From contig CP128386.1 of the NCBI GenBank assembly GCA_030345135.1, positions 4,880,548 to 4,944,547 on the forward strand: a stretch of DNA of 64,000 nt, written 5' to 3'. The stretch comes from Chitinophagaceae bacterium DXS. GTDB taxonomy: Bacteria > Bacteroidota > Bacteroidia > Chitinophagales > Chitinophagaceae. Below the pieces are notes generated by a model, which saw only the letters and a program-made list of their open reading frames with translations, had not been told where the DNA came from and ran no database searches. The stretch's first letter is position 1; every line of letters starts with the position of its first letter. Both the position numbers and the translations under genes were made by a program. Of the stretch, positions 35,329 to 44,318 are shown piece by piece.

Positions 35329-35707
35329 AAAAATAGACTGCCGAATAAGCCGACACTTTCTTTTAAGCAACTGCTAACAATTATTAGTACATTCCAACCC
35401 GCACACCTGGATAATTCAAGTAACTACGTTTATCGTTAATTCAAAGCCGTTTAATTAAGACTTTTCTCTCAATTTACACTGCTCACAAAACGGTGATTTT
35501 TTTCATGAAGTAAAATTGCGGTCGCAGCTAACACAATCATGTATTTTTATAGCAACCATTATAAAACAGGTATTGCGAACATGAAGAAATGGATTTATTA
35601 AAAATATGTTCATTTTGGAAAGAAGGCCGCCGTAATATTTTTAATGCATATTTGCCTTTTGCCCAATTACACTCGTGCATTATCTGATAAACATCTACTC
35701 AAACTAT

Positions 35708-38281
35708 ATGAAGAAACGACAGTATTTTTTATTTGCATGCCTTTTATTGGCTACTCAAAACATAAAGGCACAGGTAATATCAGACGTTCCGGAGCCAAGA
35801 CCGGATATAAGAAAACCTGTAGATACATCGTGGAATCATTTTTTGTCGGGCGACAAACTATTAGCGAATGGTCAGTTGTTGAATCCGGCTGGTCAAAGCC
35901 TTAGTTTGGCAAAAGGAACACGGGTATTGAACCTTGAATTCGCACATCAACACAATTTACTTATTGCCAAAACCAACAGGCGGCTTTATTTTATCGACGC
36001 AAAAGATTTTAAGACATTAAATTCTTTTGAATATCCTGATAAAGAGGCTGGCTCAATGAATGGCCTTACTGTGGACAAAAACGATTCAACTATTTATTTT
36101 AGCGGGCTGCAAAAGGATTTATATGTGGGTAATGTTAGCAGCTCCGGGAAATTTACACTTACAAAGAAAATTGATCTCTCTGAAAACAATAAAAAAACCA
36201 ACCCTTTGGGAATCGGATTGTGCGATAACGGCATTGCTTTGGTGGCCCTTGCTATCACCAATAAAATAGCTGTCGTTGATCTTTTAAAAGGTAAGTTGTT
36301 AAAGACGATCCCGGTAGGTGTTTGCCCTTATGCAATAGTCCTCAGTAAGGATAAAAAACGCGCATTTGTAAGCAATTTTGGCGGCCCGCATCCTGAAAAG
36401 GGAGATGTTACAGAAAAGTCAGCCGGGACAGATGTTGCTGTAGATGACCGTTCAGTGGCCTTGCGTGGCTCAGTTACTGTTATTGATATTCAGTCAGGAA
36501 AAAAGATTGCCGAGGTTATCACGCGCATTCAGCCGGAATCGATGATTTTATCCCCCGACGGTAAATTACTTTATGTGACAGACGAAAGCGGTGACGGTAT
36601 CAGTGTGATAGACGCAAAGACCTTTAAAATCAACCAAACAATCAGTACGAAGCCGGACCCTTCTCTTCCTTATGGTAGCCTTACTACAGCGCTGGCGTTT
36701 GGCAATGAAGGAAAGATATTGCTTGCTGCCAACGCAGGCAATAATTCAATTGCACTTATTGATCCGAAGAACCCGCAGAAAGGTCCTTATGGTTTTATCG
36801 CAGCCGGAGGCTTCCCCGGAGCCATAAGCATTTCAGGAAATGATTTATTTATTGGAAACGTAACTGCTTTGAAGGGTGAGCTACAAAAAGTTTCACTTCC
36901 GGGCAATAAGGTGGAAGCTGAGCAGTATACGGCAGAGGCCAGGAAAGGATTTCATTTTATAGAATTGCTAAGGGCGTCGGCCGTGACAAACTCAAATGCT
37001 GCACCTAAACCTGTTCCCGTCAACCCGGGAGAACCGTCATTAATCAAACATGTAGTATACATCATTAAGGAGAATAAAAAATTTGACCAGGTGCTTGGTG
37101 ATTTTGGAAAAGGTAACTGTGATCCAACCCTGGTTGAATTTGGGAAAGCAACCACGCCCAACACGCATGAACTTGCAAAACAATTTGTCCTGCTCGACAA
37201 TTATTACTGTAATGGTGTCAACTCAAGTGATGGCCATCAGTGGGCGATCCAGGGTATCACAACACCCTATCATGAAAAAGATTTTTCAATGGGGCATTGT
37301 GCTTATGATTTTGGTACGGATCCACTGGCTTATGCCGGTTGTGGTTTTATCTGGAATCACATGTTGCGCAAGGGCATCTCGTTCAGAAATTTTGGAGAAA
37401 CAGATCTGGCTGAAATAACAAAGGGAAAGACCTGGACCGACGTATATAATTCATGGAAAAATAAGAACGATTCCGCCCGCTACAATTGCGTGTATGCAAT
37501 GAAAAGCCTGGAAAAGTACAGTGACCTGCGTTATCCCGGCTGGAACATGGATATTACGGATCAGGTCAGGGCCGATGCATTTATTAATGCACTAAGTGAA
37601 TACGAAAAAGCGGGCAGCCTGCCAGAATTCATCATCATTTATTTACCCAATGATCATACCTCGGGCTATAATGAAAGCTCGCCTACTCCTCGTGCTTATG
37701 TATCAGATAATGATTGGGCAACAGGCAGGGTGGTGGAAGCGCTTTCGAAAAGTTCCTTTTGGAAGGATATGGCCATATTCATCAATGAAGATGATCCGCA
37801 AAGCGGCACGGATCATGTTGACGGACATCGTTCAATATGTATGGTAGCAGGCCCGTACGTAAAACGCGATGTTGTCATCAGTAAGTTTTACAATCAGTCA
37901 TCGGTGCTGCATACGATTTGCCAGATCTTCGGCGTACAGCCCATGAACCAGTTGGTAGCCGCAGCACCATTAATGACCGATTGCTTTCAACAGAACCCCG
38001 ATTATACAGCCTATAATTGCCTGGCACCAACCATTCCCATCAACGAGATGAATCCGCCTAAGAATGCAATTAAAAGTAAAACCACTGCCAGGCTGGCCCC
38101 GCTTACCCAGAGAATGGATTTCTCCAGGCCGGATCTTATAGATGAAGATGCCTTGTTGTTCAGTGAGTATGTATGGTCTACCATACATGGTGACAAGCCC
38201 TTTCCAAAAGCCTTCTTCGGCGCGCATCAAAAGGGTTTAAAGGCTCTTGGTTTGAAAGTGGATTCAAAAGATGTTGACTAG
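35708..38281 (+). CDS. YncE-like beta-propeller fused to a phosphoesterase domain
   Basis: An 857-residue secreted protein from the ATG at 35708 (signal MKKRQYFLFACLLLATQNIK, cleavage after KAQ); a GTG at 35675 only adds 11 residues. Residues ~60-410 form a seven-bladed YVTN/YncE propeller (KIAVVDLLKGKLLKTIPVGV, PESMILSPDGKLLYVTDESG). Residues ~445-830 are a PF04185-type phosphoesterase of the alkaline phosphatase superfamily: IKHVVYIIKENKKFDQVLGD, GVNSSDGHQWAIQGIT, IIYLPNDHTSGYNE and NEDDPQSGTDHVDGHRS. The Thr/Ser and Asp/His metal ligands appear present. It probably cleaves phosphodiesters or phosphomonoesters in the periplasm. It stands alone, followed by a terminator. Confidence 0.9.
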   Translation: MKKRQYFLFACLLLATQNIKAQVISDVPEPRPDIRKPVDTSWNHFLSGDKLLANGQLLNPAGQSLSLAKGTRVLNLEFAHQHNLLIAKTNRRLYFIDAKDFKTLNSFEYPDKEAGSMNGLTVDKNDSTIYFSGLQKDLYVGNVSSSGKFTLTKKIDLSENNKKTNPLGIGLCDNGIALVALAITNKIAVVDLLKGKLLKTIPVGVCPYAIVLSKDKKRAFVSNFGGPHPEKGDVTEKSAGTDVAVDDRSVALRGSVTVIDIQSGKKIAEVITRIQPESMILSPDGKLLYVTDESGDGISVIDAKTFKINQTISTKPDPSLPYGSLTTALAFGNEGKILLAANAGNNSIALIDPKNPQKGPYGFIAAGGFPGAISISGNDLFIGNVTALKGELQKVSLPGNKVEAEQYTAEARKGFHFIELLRASAVTNSNAAPKPVPVNPGEPSLIKHVVYIIKENKKFDQVLGDFGKGNCDPTLVEFGKATTPNTHELAKQFVLLDNYYCNGVNSSDGHQWAIQGITTPYHEKDFSMGHCAYDFGTDPLAYAGCGFIWNHMLRKGISFRNFGETDLAEITKGKTWTDVYNSWKNKNDSARYNCVYAMKSLEKYSDLRYPGWNMDITDQVRADAFINALSEYEKAGSLPEFIIIYLPNDHTSGYNESSPTPRAYVSDNDWATGRVVEALSKSSFWKDMAIFINEDDPQSGTDHVDGHRSICMVAGPYVKRDVVISKFYNQSSVLHTICQIFGVQPMNQLVAAAPLMTDCFQQNPDYTAYNCLAPTIPINEMNPPKNAIKSKTTARLAPLTQRMDFSRPDLIDEDALLFSEYVWSTIHGDKPFPKAFFGAHQKGLKALGLKVDSKDVD

Positions 38282-38312
38282 GAGGGGAGAGGTGAAAAGT
38301 GCGAGCATGGGT

Positions 38313-38360
38313 CTTCCTGTAAATATGTAATCTACAGTTACAGGAAGATTCTATTTTTCT
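38313..38360 (+). terminator. Intrinsic terminator after the YncE/phosphoesterase gene
   Basis: An 11-bp stem TCTTCCTGTAA / TTACAGGAAGA with a 15-base loop, then TTCTATTTTTC. It may also limit read-through from the convergent gene. Confidence 0.75.
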
Positions 38361-38478
38361 TCCAGGCGAAAGGCTCTGCGCAGTAGTGCAAGCTTTGACT
38401 CCGAAGCATTATAGACTCTTGAGTAAGGGTTTTGTAGCTGTTGATACTTTTAATGATTCCCCCAAAAAGATTATCATT

Positions 38479-40710
38479 TCACTTCGCTTTTTTTCTTACA
38501 GAAGATTTCCATGATACAACAATTTGCGACATTCCGTTAATAGTGTAAAACTGAGAACCTCCTTTTCGCCGGCCATTTTTCAATGCTGTATTTTGTGCAG
38601 TAACTTTAACCGGCGGAGGTTTTGTTCCTGCAGAAACGATTGCGAGATTGCATTGCATCTTTTTATCGCCAATTACAGTAAAGGATATTTTATTCCTGCT
38701 CTTTTTAATATCCAGCACCGGATAATCGGCATAGATCATGAATTGCTCATCCGGTACCTTCACATAGTGGCGCGGCAAAATTCCAAATGCATTGCCTGCA
38801 CCATAAACTTCCTGTCCAACACTGCCACATTTTTCCCAGCCATCATGCATATCCTCAAGGGCGATCCAAAGCTTAGGATCAATTTCGCCGGTTTTAGGTT
38901 TTTCGGCAAGCATATCTTTAGGAAGCATCGGCGGATAGTAATAGGCTGCCCGGTACACAAGAAAACGGATATATTCAGTAATGAGCAATGTTGCTGATGG
39001 TAATATATTCATTCCGTTAGTCTCGTTTAGAAAGTCGTGAAACGCGCAAAACACCTCCTGTTCTTCATAAACCGCGGTGTAAGGTGCATTGCTCAACGGA
39101 AACAATGCAAAAAAAGAGGGGTAATGCCTTCCATATCCATAACTGCAATTCCATAGCCGAACGTTTTTGAAAATATTTGCAAGACATAAATAACATAAAT
39201 CCAGGTAAACCTTCTTTCCTGTAAGTTTATAAAGCCGGACTAATGCACCCGCCGAAAAGGCCGTATTGTTGGCCTGATAAAGCAGGCTAAATCCTTTCCC
39301 TTTTAACGTCTGTGCGGCTTTTTCAGCCTCAGCCAGGTATTTACGGGATCCAGTCAGCTCAAATGCCTGTAGCATTACGTGAGCATATATACCCGCCACG
39401 TCTTTTTCTCCGCCTTTGCCAGGCTCAGTTTCTTCTTTAATCACATCCAGCGTTTCCATCTGGTAGAAGACCGGCCACTCATATTTAAAGTGATGCGCAA
39501 CTTTGATAGCATATGGTAACGAATCCAGAAAAAGCCTTTTTGCAACAGCAACGCCTTTGAGTGCCAATCGTGAAAGGTTTAGCAAAGGATGGTGGAGGTA
39601 CCACGAATCCATTACCTTGGGCTGTAATTGTTCTTCCTTGCCATCAAGCTTATCTTCTGCCGCGGGTAGCCATCGCATAATTGTTTTTAAATCTTTATCA
39701 TAAAATGCAGGCAGTGTTTCGGTTATTTCATCAACGGTTTCAATTTTAGAATTGTTCCATTCCTCGTAATCCACCAGGGGTAAAATTATAGCCAGTTGAA
39801 CCATTATTTCCGGAGGCGTTACAAAGTCGCATGTGTAAGCATTAAAATACGCATGGCCATTTACGTATGACCAACAGGCATGACTGTCGATCAGATCTCT
39901 AAGGCCCAACGAAAGTATTTTTGGCCAGTCGTGATATTTTGTTGCTGGCAGTGGCAGGCTCAAATAAGCGTCGGCAAGCATATTCAGAAATTGCCTTGAC
40001 ATTGCACTTTCTTCCTGGGATGCGTCTTTACTAAAGACCACGATGGCATCCGAAATCGTTATTTCTTTACCGGCCAGGATTGGATGTTCCGTAGTCGGCG
40101 GCAGTGACAAACCGAGTTCCGGCCAGTTGCCGCCTACAACATTTGCGCATGATGTTTTGGTTTGTTCGCAATAGTCATTTAATGCTGTAAGATTTTGCAG
40201 GTACAATATGGACCCTGCGTTCGGTTTTGTCATGCGGAAATAAAGCTGACCGGAACGCGTGCCTTCCTGGCTTACATGTACCTTTCCGTTCACTTCATTG
40301 AGTTTACCTGTTCCCGCAATGTAAACGTCGCGTGGCCAGAAAGGTATACTCACATCCTCCGCGGGTTTTAATGTAGTAGTGTAACGCAATAGCGGTTCGC
40401 CCTCCGCACTGCGGCTCCATTTTACACGGCTTGAAAACACGCCTGTTGCGCACCTGGCAGAGCATATAATTTCGTTAGCGTGTTCCGTTAGGCTGTTAAT
40501 TTCCAGGCTTCCACCGGCGGCGTAGACAAGTCTGAATCCTATAAGTACTGTTTTGGTTGGATGAAACATTATCCAAACACTGTCAAATGTATTTATAAGC
40601 TCAAACTTATAGCCCTCGTAGCTCTTTGTATAGCGTACGTTTCGATCTTTATCTTTAAACGAAGTAATGGCTCCAATGGCCCACGGTGATTTTTGCAGCA
40701 TATTCAACAT
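38479..40710 (-). CDS. Unknown protein with predicted beta N-domain and alpha-toroid core
   Basis: A 743-residue protein without a signal peptide, so apparently cytoplasmic. Residues ~1-240 look beta-rich. Residues ~250-650 have repeated helices with small and aromatic residues (LGLRDLIDSHACWSYVNGHA, DVAGIYAHVMLQAFELTGSR, NTAFSAGALVRLYKLTGKKV, LWNCSYGYGRHYPSFFALFP), the look of an (alpha/alpha) barrel found in glycosidases, lyases and epimerases. The C-terminal ~80 residues are beta. I do not recognise the family. It follows the MmgE/PrpD gene by 145 bases on the same strand, so the two probably form an operon. A toroid partner for an MmgE/PrpD protein has no function known to me. Confidence 0.7.
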   Translation of the reverse strand: MLNMLQKSPWAIGAITSFKDKDRNVRYTKSYEGYKFELINTFDSVWIMFHPTKTVLIGFRLVYAAGGSLEINSLTEHANEIICSARCATGVFSSRVKWSRSAEGEPLLRYTTTLKPAEDVSIPFWPRDVYIAGTGKLNEVNGKVHVSQEGTRSGQLYFRMTKPNAGSILYLQNLTALNDYCEQTKTSCANVVGGNWPELGLSLPPTTEHPILAGKEITISDAIVVFSKDASQEESAMSRQFLNMLADAYLSLPLPATKYHDWPKILSLGLRDLIDSHACWSYVNGHAYFNAYTCDFVTPPEIMVQLAIILPLVDYEEWNNSKIETVDEITETLPAFYDKDLKTIMRWLPAAEDKLDGKEEQLQPKVMDSWYLHHPLLNLSRLALKGVAVAKRLFLDSLPYAIKVAHHFKYEWPVFYQMETLDVIKEETEPGKGGEKDVAGIYAHVMLQAFELTGSRKYLAEAEKAAQTLKGKGFSLLYQANNTAFSAGALVRLYKLTGKKVYLDLCYLCLANIFKNVRLWNCSYGYGRHYPSFFALFPLSNAPYTAVYEEQEVFCAFHDFLNETNGMNILPSATLLITEYIRFLVYRAAYYYPPMLPKDMLAEKPKTGEIDPKLWIALEDMHDGWEKCGSVGQEVYGAGNAFGILPRHYVKVPDEQFMIYADYPVLDIKKSRNKISFTVIGDKKMQCNLAIVSAGTKPPPVKVTAQNTALKNGRRKGGSQFYTINGMSQIVVSWKSSVRKKAK

Positions 40711-40855
40711 TTTTCGTCAGGAAAAAAAGCTGGTTAGAGATAGTACGGTCACCCAGTGCGGTTTTTATTTTGATGAGGAGGAAAGCCATATTCAAAAAAC
40801 TAATTTCATCAAAAATCTGGAGAGAACAGCAAACGTATTTGTGGCAGGTTATCGT

Positions 40856-42283
40856 TTATATGCAGATAACGGCTAACAAATCATCGACTTCCCTCTGGTC
40901 AAAGTTTTTTACGACATCGATTATCCGCGCCTGGTGATCCGTATCAATGATACCATTACTCAGTCTTTTAAATTTTTCAATGGTATCATTCCATGTAAAA
41001 GGTCTTGTATGGAAGCCATGATAATCATTTTTTTCGGCAGATATCTTTTCGTCTTCTTTAAAAGTAATTTCAACCTTTGTTTTCATTTCCTCCGGGTAAG
41101 CCTCTGTAAACGGATCAAGCATGCCTGCCAATAATAGTGGCTTGTGCAGCGGAAATTTGGTTTGCACATGCACCTTTTGCAGCAGGTCTTGCACATCTTT
41201 CCTTTCAATCCTTTCCGGTTCCAACTGTTCCGGCCATACGTCCTCGTCCAGTATCGCTACTGCCACCAGGTAAAAAAGGCTGTGGTCTGCTTGTTCTTTG
41301 GTTGCCACTTTCTTTCTGTCGCCATATGCGCCGGATCCTATTATATGATAGGCCGTAAGAAAAGTTGTTATGTCGATACGTTCGATTTGATCAACATCAA
41401 TCCTGTTGTTTTTTCGCAGTTCCAAAACAGCTTCAATTGTTGATTGTGCGTGCACTTCGGCATTGTATTCTTTTAATACGCATTTTCTAAGCAGTTCAAA
41501 TGATTCAGTGCACCAGTCAAAATCCAGCTTCATATCAAACACATCTTTAAAGCCTTTTGGCTCTTCAAACAGAGCGATAGGACCAGTGAGGTTTTGCGCT
41601 GCAAGAAATGCAATACCTGTACAATTGAGCGCTTCGAGCGATGATGCAAAACCTTTCCATTCGTAAGTGTAAGAAGCCCTGCTTGTAACCATAGGACTGA
41701 TAGATGTACCGGCCATTCCAAGTGCATGTGCCGTTTGCAGTTCATTAAGGCCGATCAGCCGTGCAACGGCCACTGTTATCGAATAAGCCAGAAACAACGT
41801 ATGATCGATACCTTCCTTCATTACCGGGATCTCATTAACGAGGCGGCATTCAACTTCGTAAGCGACTGCCATTGCCGTTAGAAAATCCTGGCTGCTGGTC
41901 CTCCTGAATTGCGAAGTAGCTAATAACGATCCCAGGTTATCGCTTGGGTGACATGTCGCTTCTTTGCCCATGTAATTATCCATAAAATCCGGATACCTGA
42001 TAAGTGCTGTAAACAATTGTGCAGCCCTGTCAAATGAGGTTTGATTAACTAACGGAGCTTTGCATCTGCCACCCTCACTCATAGTTTGTATCTGTTTTAC
42101 AAGTTTTAATATACTTGGCTTGTTCGTAGCATGCAATAATGAACCGATAGAATCAAGAAGGTGACGCTTTAACTGATCAACGATATCAGGTGGGATGTCT
42201 GAAAATGTTTTAGATAACGCAAACCTGGCTATCTGTTTATTCTGCAGTTCTTCATCGTGTTTCATAAAATAGGAGCGAGGCAA
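40856..42283 (-). CDS. MmgE/PrpD family protein
   Basis: A 475-residue protein. Family features: DIPPDIVDQLKRHLLDSIGS near the N-terminus; FLTAMAVAYEVECRLVNEIP; DHTLFLAYSITVAVARLIGL; LQTAHALGMAGTSISP; YEWKGFASSLEALNCTGIAF; and HAQSTIEAVLELR, where the helical domain meets the second domain. Members include 2-methylcitrate dehydratase (PrpD), cis-aconitate decarboxylase and iminodisuccinate epimerase, so the reaction cannot be named. No methylcitrate synthase or lyase lies nearby, so a PrpD role is not supported by context. First gene of a pair with the unknown 743-residue protein. Confidence 0.87.
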   Translation of the reverse strand: MPRSYFMKHDEELQNKQIARFALSKTFSDIPPDIVDQLKRHLLDSIGSLLHATNKPSILKLVKQIQTMSEGGRCKAPLVNQTSFDRAAQLFTALIRYPDFMDNYMGKEATCHPSDNLGSLLATSQFRRTSSQDFLTAMAVAYEVECRLVNEIPVMKEGIDHTLFLAYSITVAVARLIGLNELQTAHALGMAGTSISPMVTSRASYTYEWKGFASSLEALNCTGIAFLAAQNLTGPIALFEEPKGFKDVFDMKLDFDWCTESFELLRKCVLKEYNAEVHAQSTIEAVLELRKNNRIDVDQIERIDITTFLTAYHIIGSGAYGDRKKVATKEQADHSLFYLVAVAILDEDVWPEQLEPERIERKDVQDLLQKVHVQTKFPLHKPLLLAGMLDPFTEAYPEEMKTKVEITFKEDEKISAEKNDYHGFHTRPFTWNDTIEKFKRLSNGIIDTDHQARIIDVVKNFDQREVDDLLAVICI

Positions 42284-42709
42284 AAATGATGCCTTTCAAT
42301 TTCGAACGGCGGTCGCGATCGTCCACTAATAGCCACATTGTCTTGAACAGTTTTACAGCACTTTTATTATCAAGATCCGTTTGCATTCTGCTTTTTTCTT
42401 GTGGATGCTGTAGTTCACAAAAGGAACAGCGGCTTAGAAATAAACTTTAGTTTTTTTTGAAAGCAAATAATTGCGGTGAAATCGCTATATCGCCAGTGCC
42501 ATAACAAATGAATATCGTATGCTTAGTGAAAAAACTTTAGGTCTGCTCACTTCTGAAAAACATTTACGGTTGTGGAATTTTTACACAGTGTTTTGTTGAA
42601 GATTTAGTGCTCATCAATATTTCAAGAAGGATCTGGTTAGTTATCATATCTGCAGAACCAGGAAAGTTCCAGCCAAAAAAAAGGAACAGATAAAGCCTTT
42701 CCGGTTGGA
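42284..42709. other. Intergenic region upstream of MmgE/PrpD
   Basis: About 425 A/T-rich bases, upstream of the minus-strand MmgE/PrpD gene. No repeat, RNA or gene that I can support; short antisense frames near 42564-42852 lack any family signal. Confidence 0.5.
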
Positions 42710-42976
42710 ATGGCGTTTGCTGCGATCTGTTTAAATGCTTCACTGCTAAAGCTTTGGCTTGGCATTTTATGGAGATCAAAAAAATATAGAGTGTACGAGA
42801 CTACATATAGGGATAATAAAATTGCAAGGCCAGATAAAATGTTATGCGACAATCAATGCACTATTGCCAATGACATGTCGGACAAGGGTATAAACCAGGA
42901 TCTACAGGAATATGTGGAAGAGGATGGTTATCCTGTCCCATATAAAAATATTCTGCACGACAATTCTGCCGGATAA
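42710..42976 (+). CDS. Possible small protein, hypothetical
   Basis: An 88-codon frame; later starts at the ATG before LCDNQCT or before SDKGINQ are possible. The C-terminal half (DMSDKGINQDLQEYVEED, then GYPVPYKNILHDNSAG) is hydrophilic and acidic and looks more protein-like than the N-terminal half. Its stop lies inside a perfect hairpin at 42968-42992, which could be its terminator. No family recognised. It may equally be noise. Confidence 0.25.
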   Translation: MAFAAICLNASLLKLWLGILWRSKKYRVYETTYRDNKIARPDKMLCDNQCTIANDMSDKGINQDLQEYVEEDGYPVPYKNILHDNSAG

Positions 42977-43007
42977 TATGTGGTTATCCGGCCGGATGAT
43001 CCGGTTT
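42968..43007 (+). terminator. Double CCGGAT hairpin, possible terminator
   Basis: GCCGGATAA-N7-TTATCCGGC is a perfect 9-bp dyad, directly followed by CCGGAT-G-ATCCGG and TTTT. The T run is short. It lies between the possible small ORF and the SemiSWEET gene. Confidence 0.45.
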
Positions 43008-43070
43008 TCAAAAAAGACGATATGTACCTGTGAGCTCCCGAATCTTAACTCTAAAAACAACTACGCGATT

Positions 43071-43349
43071 ATGGACATAGCAGGCTCAATCACAGGACTT
43101 ACAGGTATTGCGGCCGGTGTGTGCACATCGGTTTCTTTATTGCCCCAGTTGTTCAAGATGTTAAGAGAGAAAAAAGCAGACGATATTTCTTTTGTAACAC
43201 TGGCTATACTGGTTACAGGTCTTCTGCTATGGGTGATTTACGGTGTTATGAAAAAAGATTATCCAATTGTTGTAACCAATTCATTTTCGGCGCTCGTAAA
43301 TATAGCAGTAATGGTATGCACCATTATTTACAAGCGCAAAAATCAATAA
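43071..43349 (+). CDS. SemiSWEET sugar transporter
   Basis: A 92-residue protein from the ATG at 43071, with three membrane helices. MDIAGSITGLTGIAAGVCTS, VSLLPQLFKMLREKKADDIS, and TGLLLWVIYGVMKKDYPIVV followed by TNSFSALVNI are the typical PQ-loop/SemiSWEET pattern, with the PQ motif in SLLPQLFK and Trp/Asn in the third helix. It works as a homodimer and moves sugars down their gradient. The upstream frame to 42912 is open but adds 53 residues without a membrane signature. A very common single gene in this phylum; neighbours do not tell its sugar. Confidence 0.92.
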   Translation: MDIAGSITGLTGIAAGVCTSVSLLPQLFKMLREKKADDISFVTLAILVTGLLLWVIYGVMKKDYPIVVTNSFSALVNIAVMVCTIIYKRKNQ

Positions 43350-43682
43350 TCACCAGGCTTCTTCATAATTTGCCACAAGATTGCCGGGTAGCATCTACGG
43401 TTTGTCCGCGAAATATCAGGCAGGTTACACGGGTTGTACAGGTGCCTCAGAGCTATTTTGCCCATGGCAGGAAAGCATCATTAGAATCGCGTGCACCGGT
43501 TGCAACACCTTGTGAGTATATCGCTTCCCCGTCCAAGTTTTTTGTTTCGATATACCACAACATTACCTGTTTCTGCCCCCCAAAAAAACAAGATAATTGC
43601 AAAGGCATTGCGGGAAAGGTATTTATGAAAAAAATATATGCGTGCTCATCGAAAAAGAAAATGATTTGAACTTCGGAAACTA
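43350..43682. other. Intergenic region between SemiSWEET and the response regulator
   Basis: About 330 bases between convergent genes. A long frame covering it is a shifted reading of SemiSWEET. It contains a C-run and A-run (CCCCCCAAAAAAAC, near 43577) but no hairpin or gene I can support. Confidence 0.5.
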
Positions 43683-44318
43683 TTAAATTAAATTGTTTTT
43701 GATAGCTTTAGCAACAGCCTCACTTTTGGAATGTACCTGTAGTTTTTTGTAAATATTTTTCACATGGGCGTTTACTGTATCGATACTTACGGCGCATGTA
43801 TCAGCAGTCATTTTATAGCTAAGACCTTCAACAAGGCAGGTTAGAATTTCTTTTTCCCGTAGGGTTAAATCAAAATTCGTTGGTACTTTTCTTGACTCCT
43901 TGTCTTTTAGTATTTTAAGCACTTTGTTTGCAACAGAAGGTGTCATGGCGCTCCCTCCTTCATAAATCTCCCTGATTGCTTCCAGTATTCCGGCAGGAGA
44001 CGTATTTTTTAGAATATATCCATCAGCACCGGCACAAATGGCATTGAAGATTTTATCTTCATCATCAAAAATTGTATCCATCAATACCTTAACTGAAGGA
44101 AAATATTCTTTTATCAGTGCAACTCCTTCAATGCCGTTCAGGCCGGGCATTTCTATGTCCATCAGCACCACATGAGGGTTGGATTGATTAAGCTTTTCAA
44201 CTAGCTTATCACAGTTAGAGAATGCACCTACGCATGAGAAACCGCTTGTGCCATCAATCAGCTGAAACAATCCGTTTCGTAAATATTTGTTATCCTCGAA
44301 AAGAGCGACCTTAATCAT
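43683..44318 (-). CDS. NarL/LuxR-family response regulator
   Basis: A 211-residue regulator. The receiver domain has acidic Glu8/Asp9, phospho-acceptor Asp54 in VVLMDIEMPGLNG, and Lys in GADGYILKNTSP. The C-terminal LuxR helix-turn-helix is LTLREKEILTCLVEGLSYKM and ADTCAVSIDTVNAHVKNIYK. Its ATG overlaps the stop of the sensor kinase gene by four bases, so the two are a cognate pair. In the receiver, the usual Ser/Thr before the KVLMDT turn reads Met-Asp-Thr, a normal variant. Targets are unknown; no LuxR-type site could be assigned. Confidence 0.95.
   Translation of the reverse strand: MIKVALFEDNKYLRNGLFQLIDGTSGFSCVGAFSNCDKLVEKLNQSNPHVVLMDIEMPGLNGIEGVALIKEYFPSVKVLMDTIFDDEDKIFNAICAGADGYILKNTSPAGILEAIREIYEGGSAMTPSVANKVLKILKDKESRKVPTNFDLTLREKEILTCLVEGLSYKMTADTCAVSIDTVNAHVKNIYKKLQVHSKSEAVAKAIKNNLI

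Noticed and set aside
33736-35640. Retron, group II intron or diversity-generating element as explanation of the triplicate
   Set aside because: No reverse transcriptase or maturase frame is present anywhere in the window.
43121-43669. 182-codon plus-strand frame
   Set aside because: A shifted reading of SemiSWEET followed by low-quality residues; no family signal.
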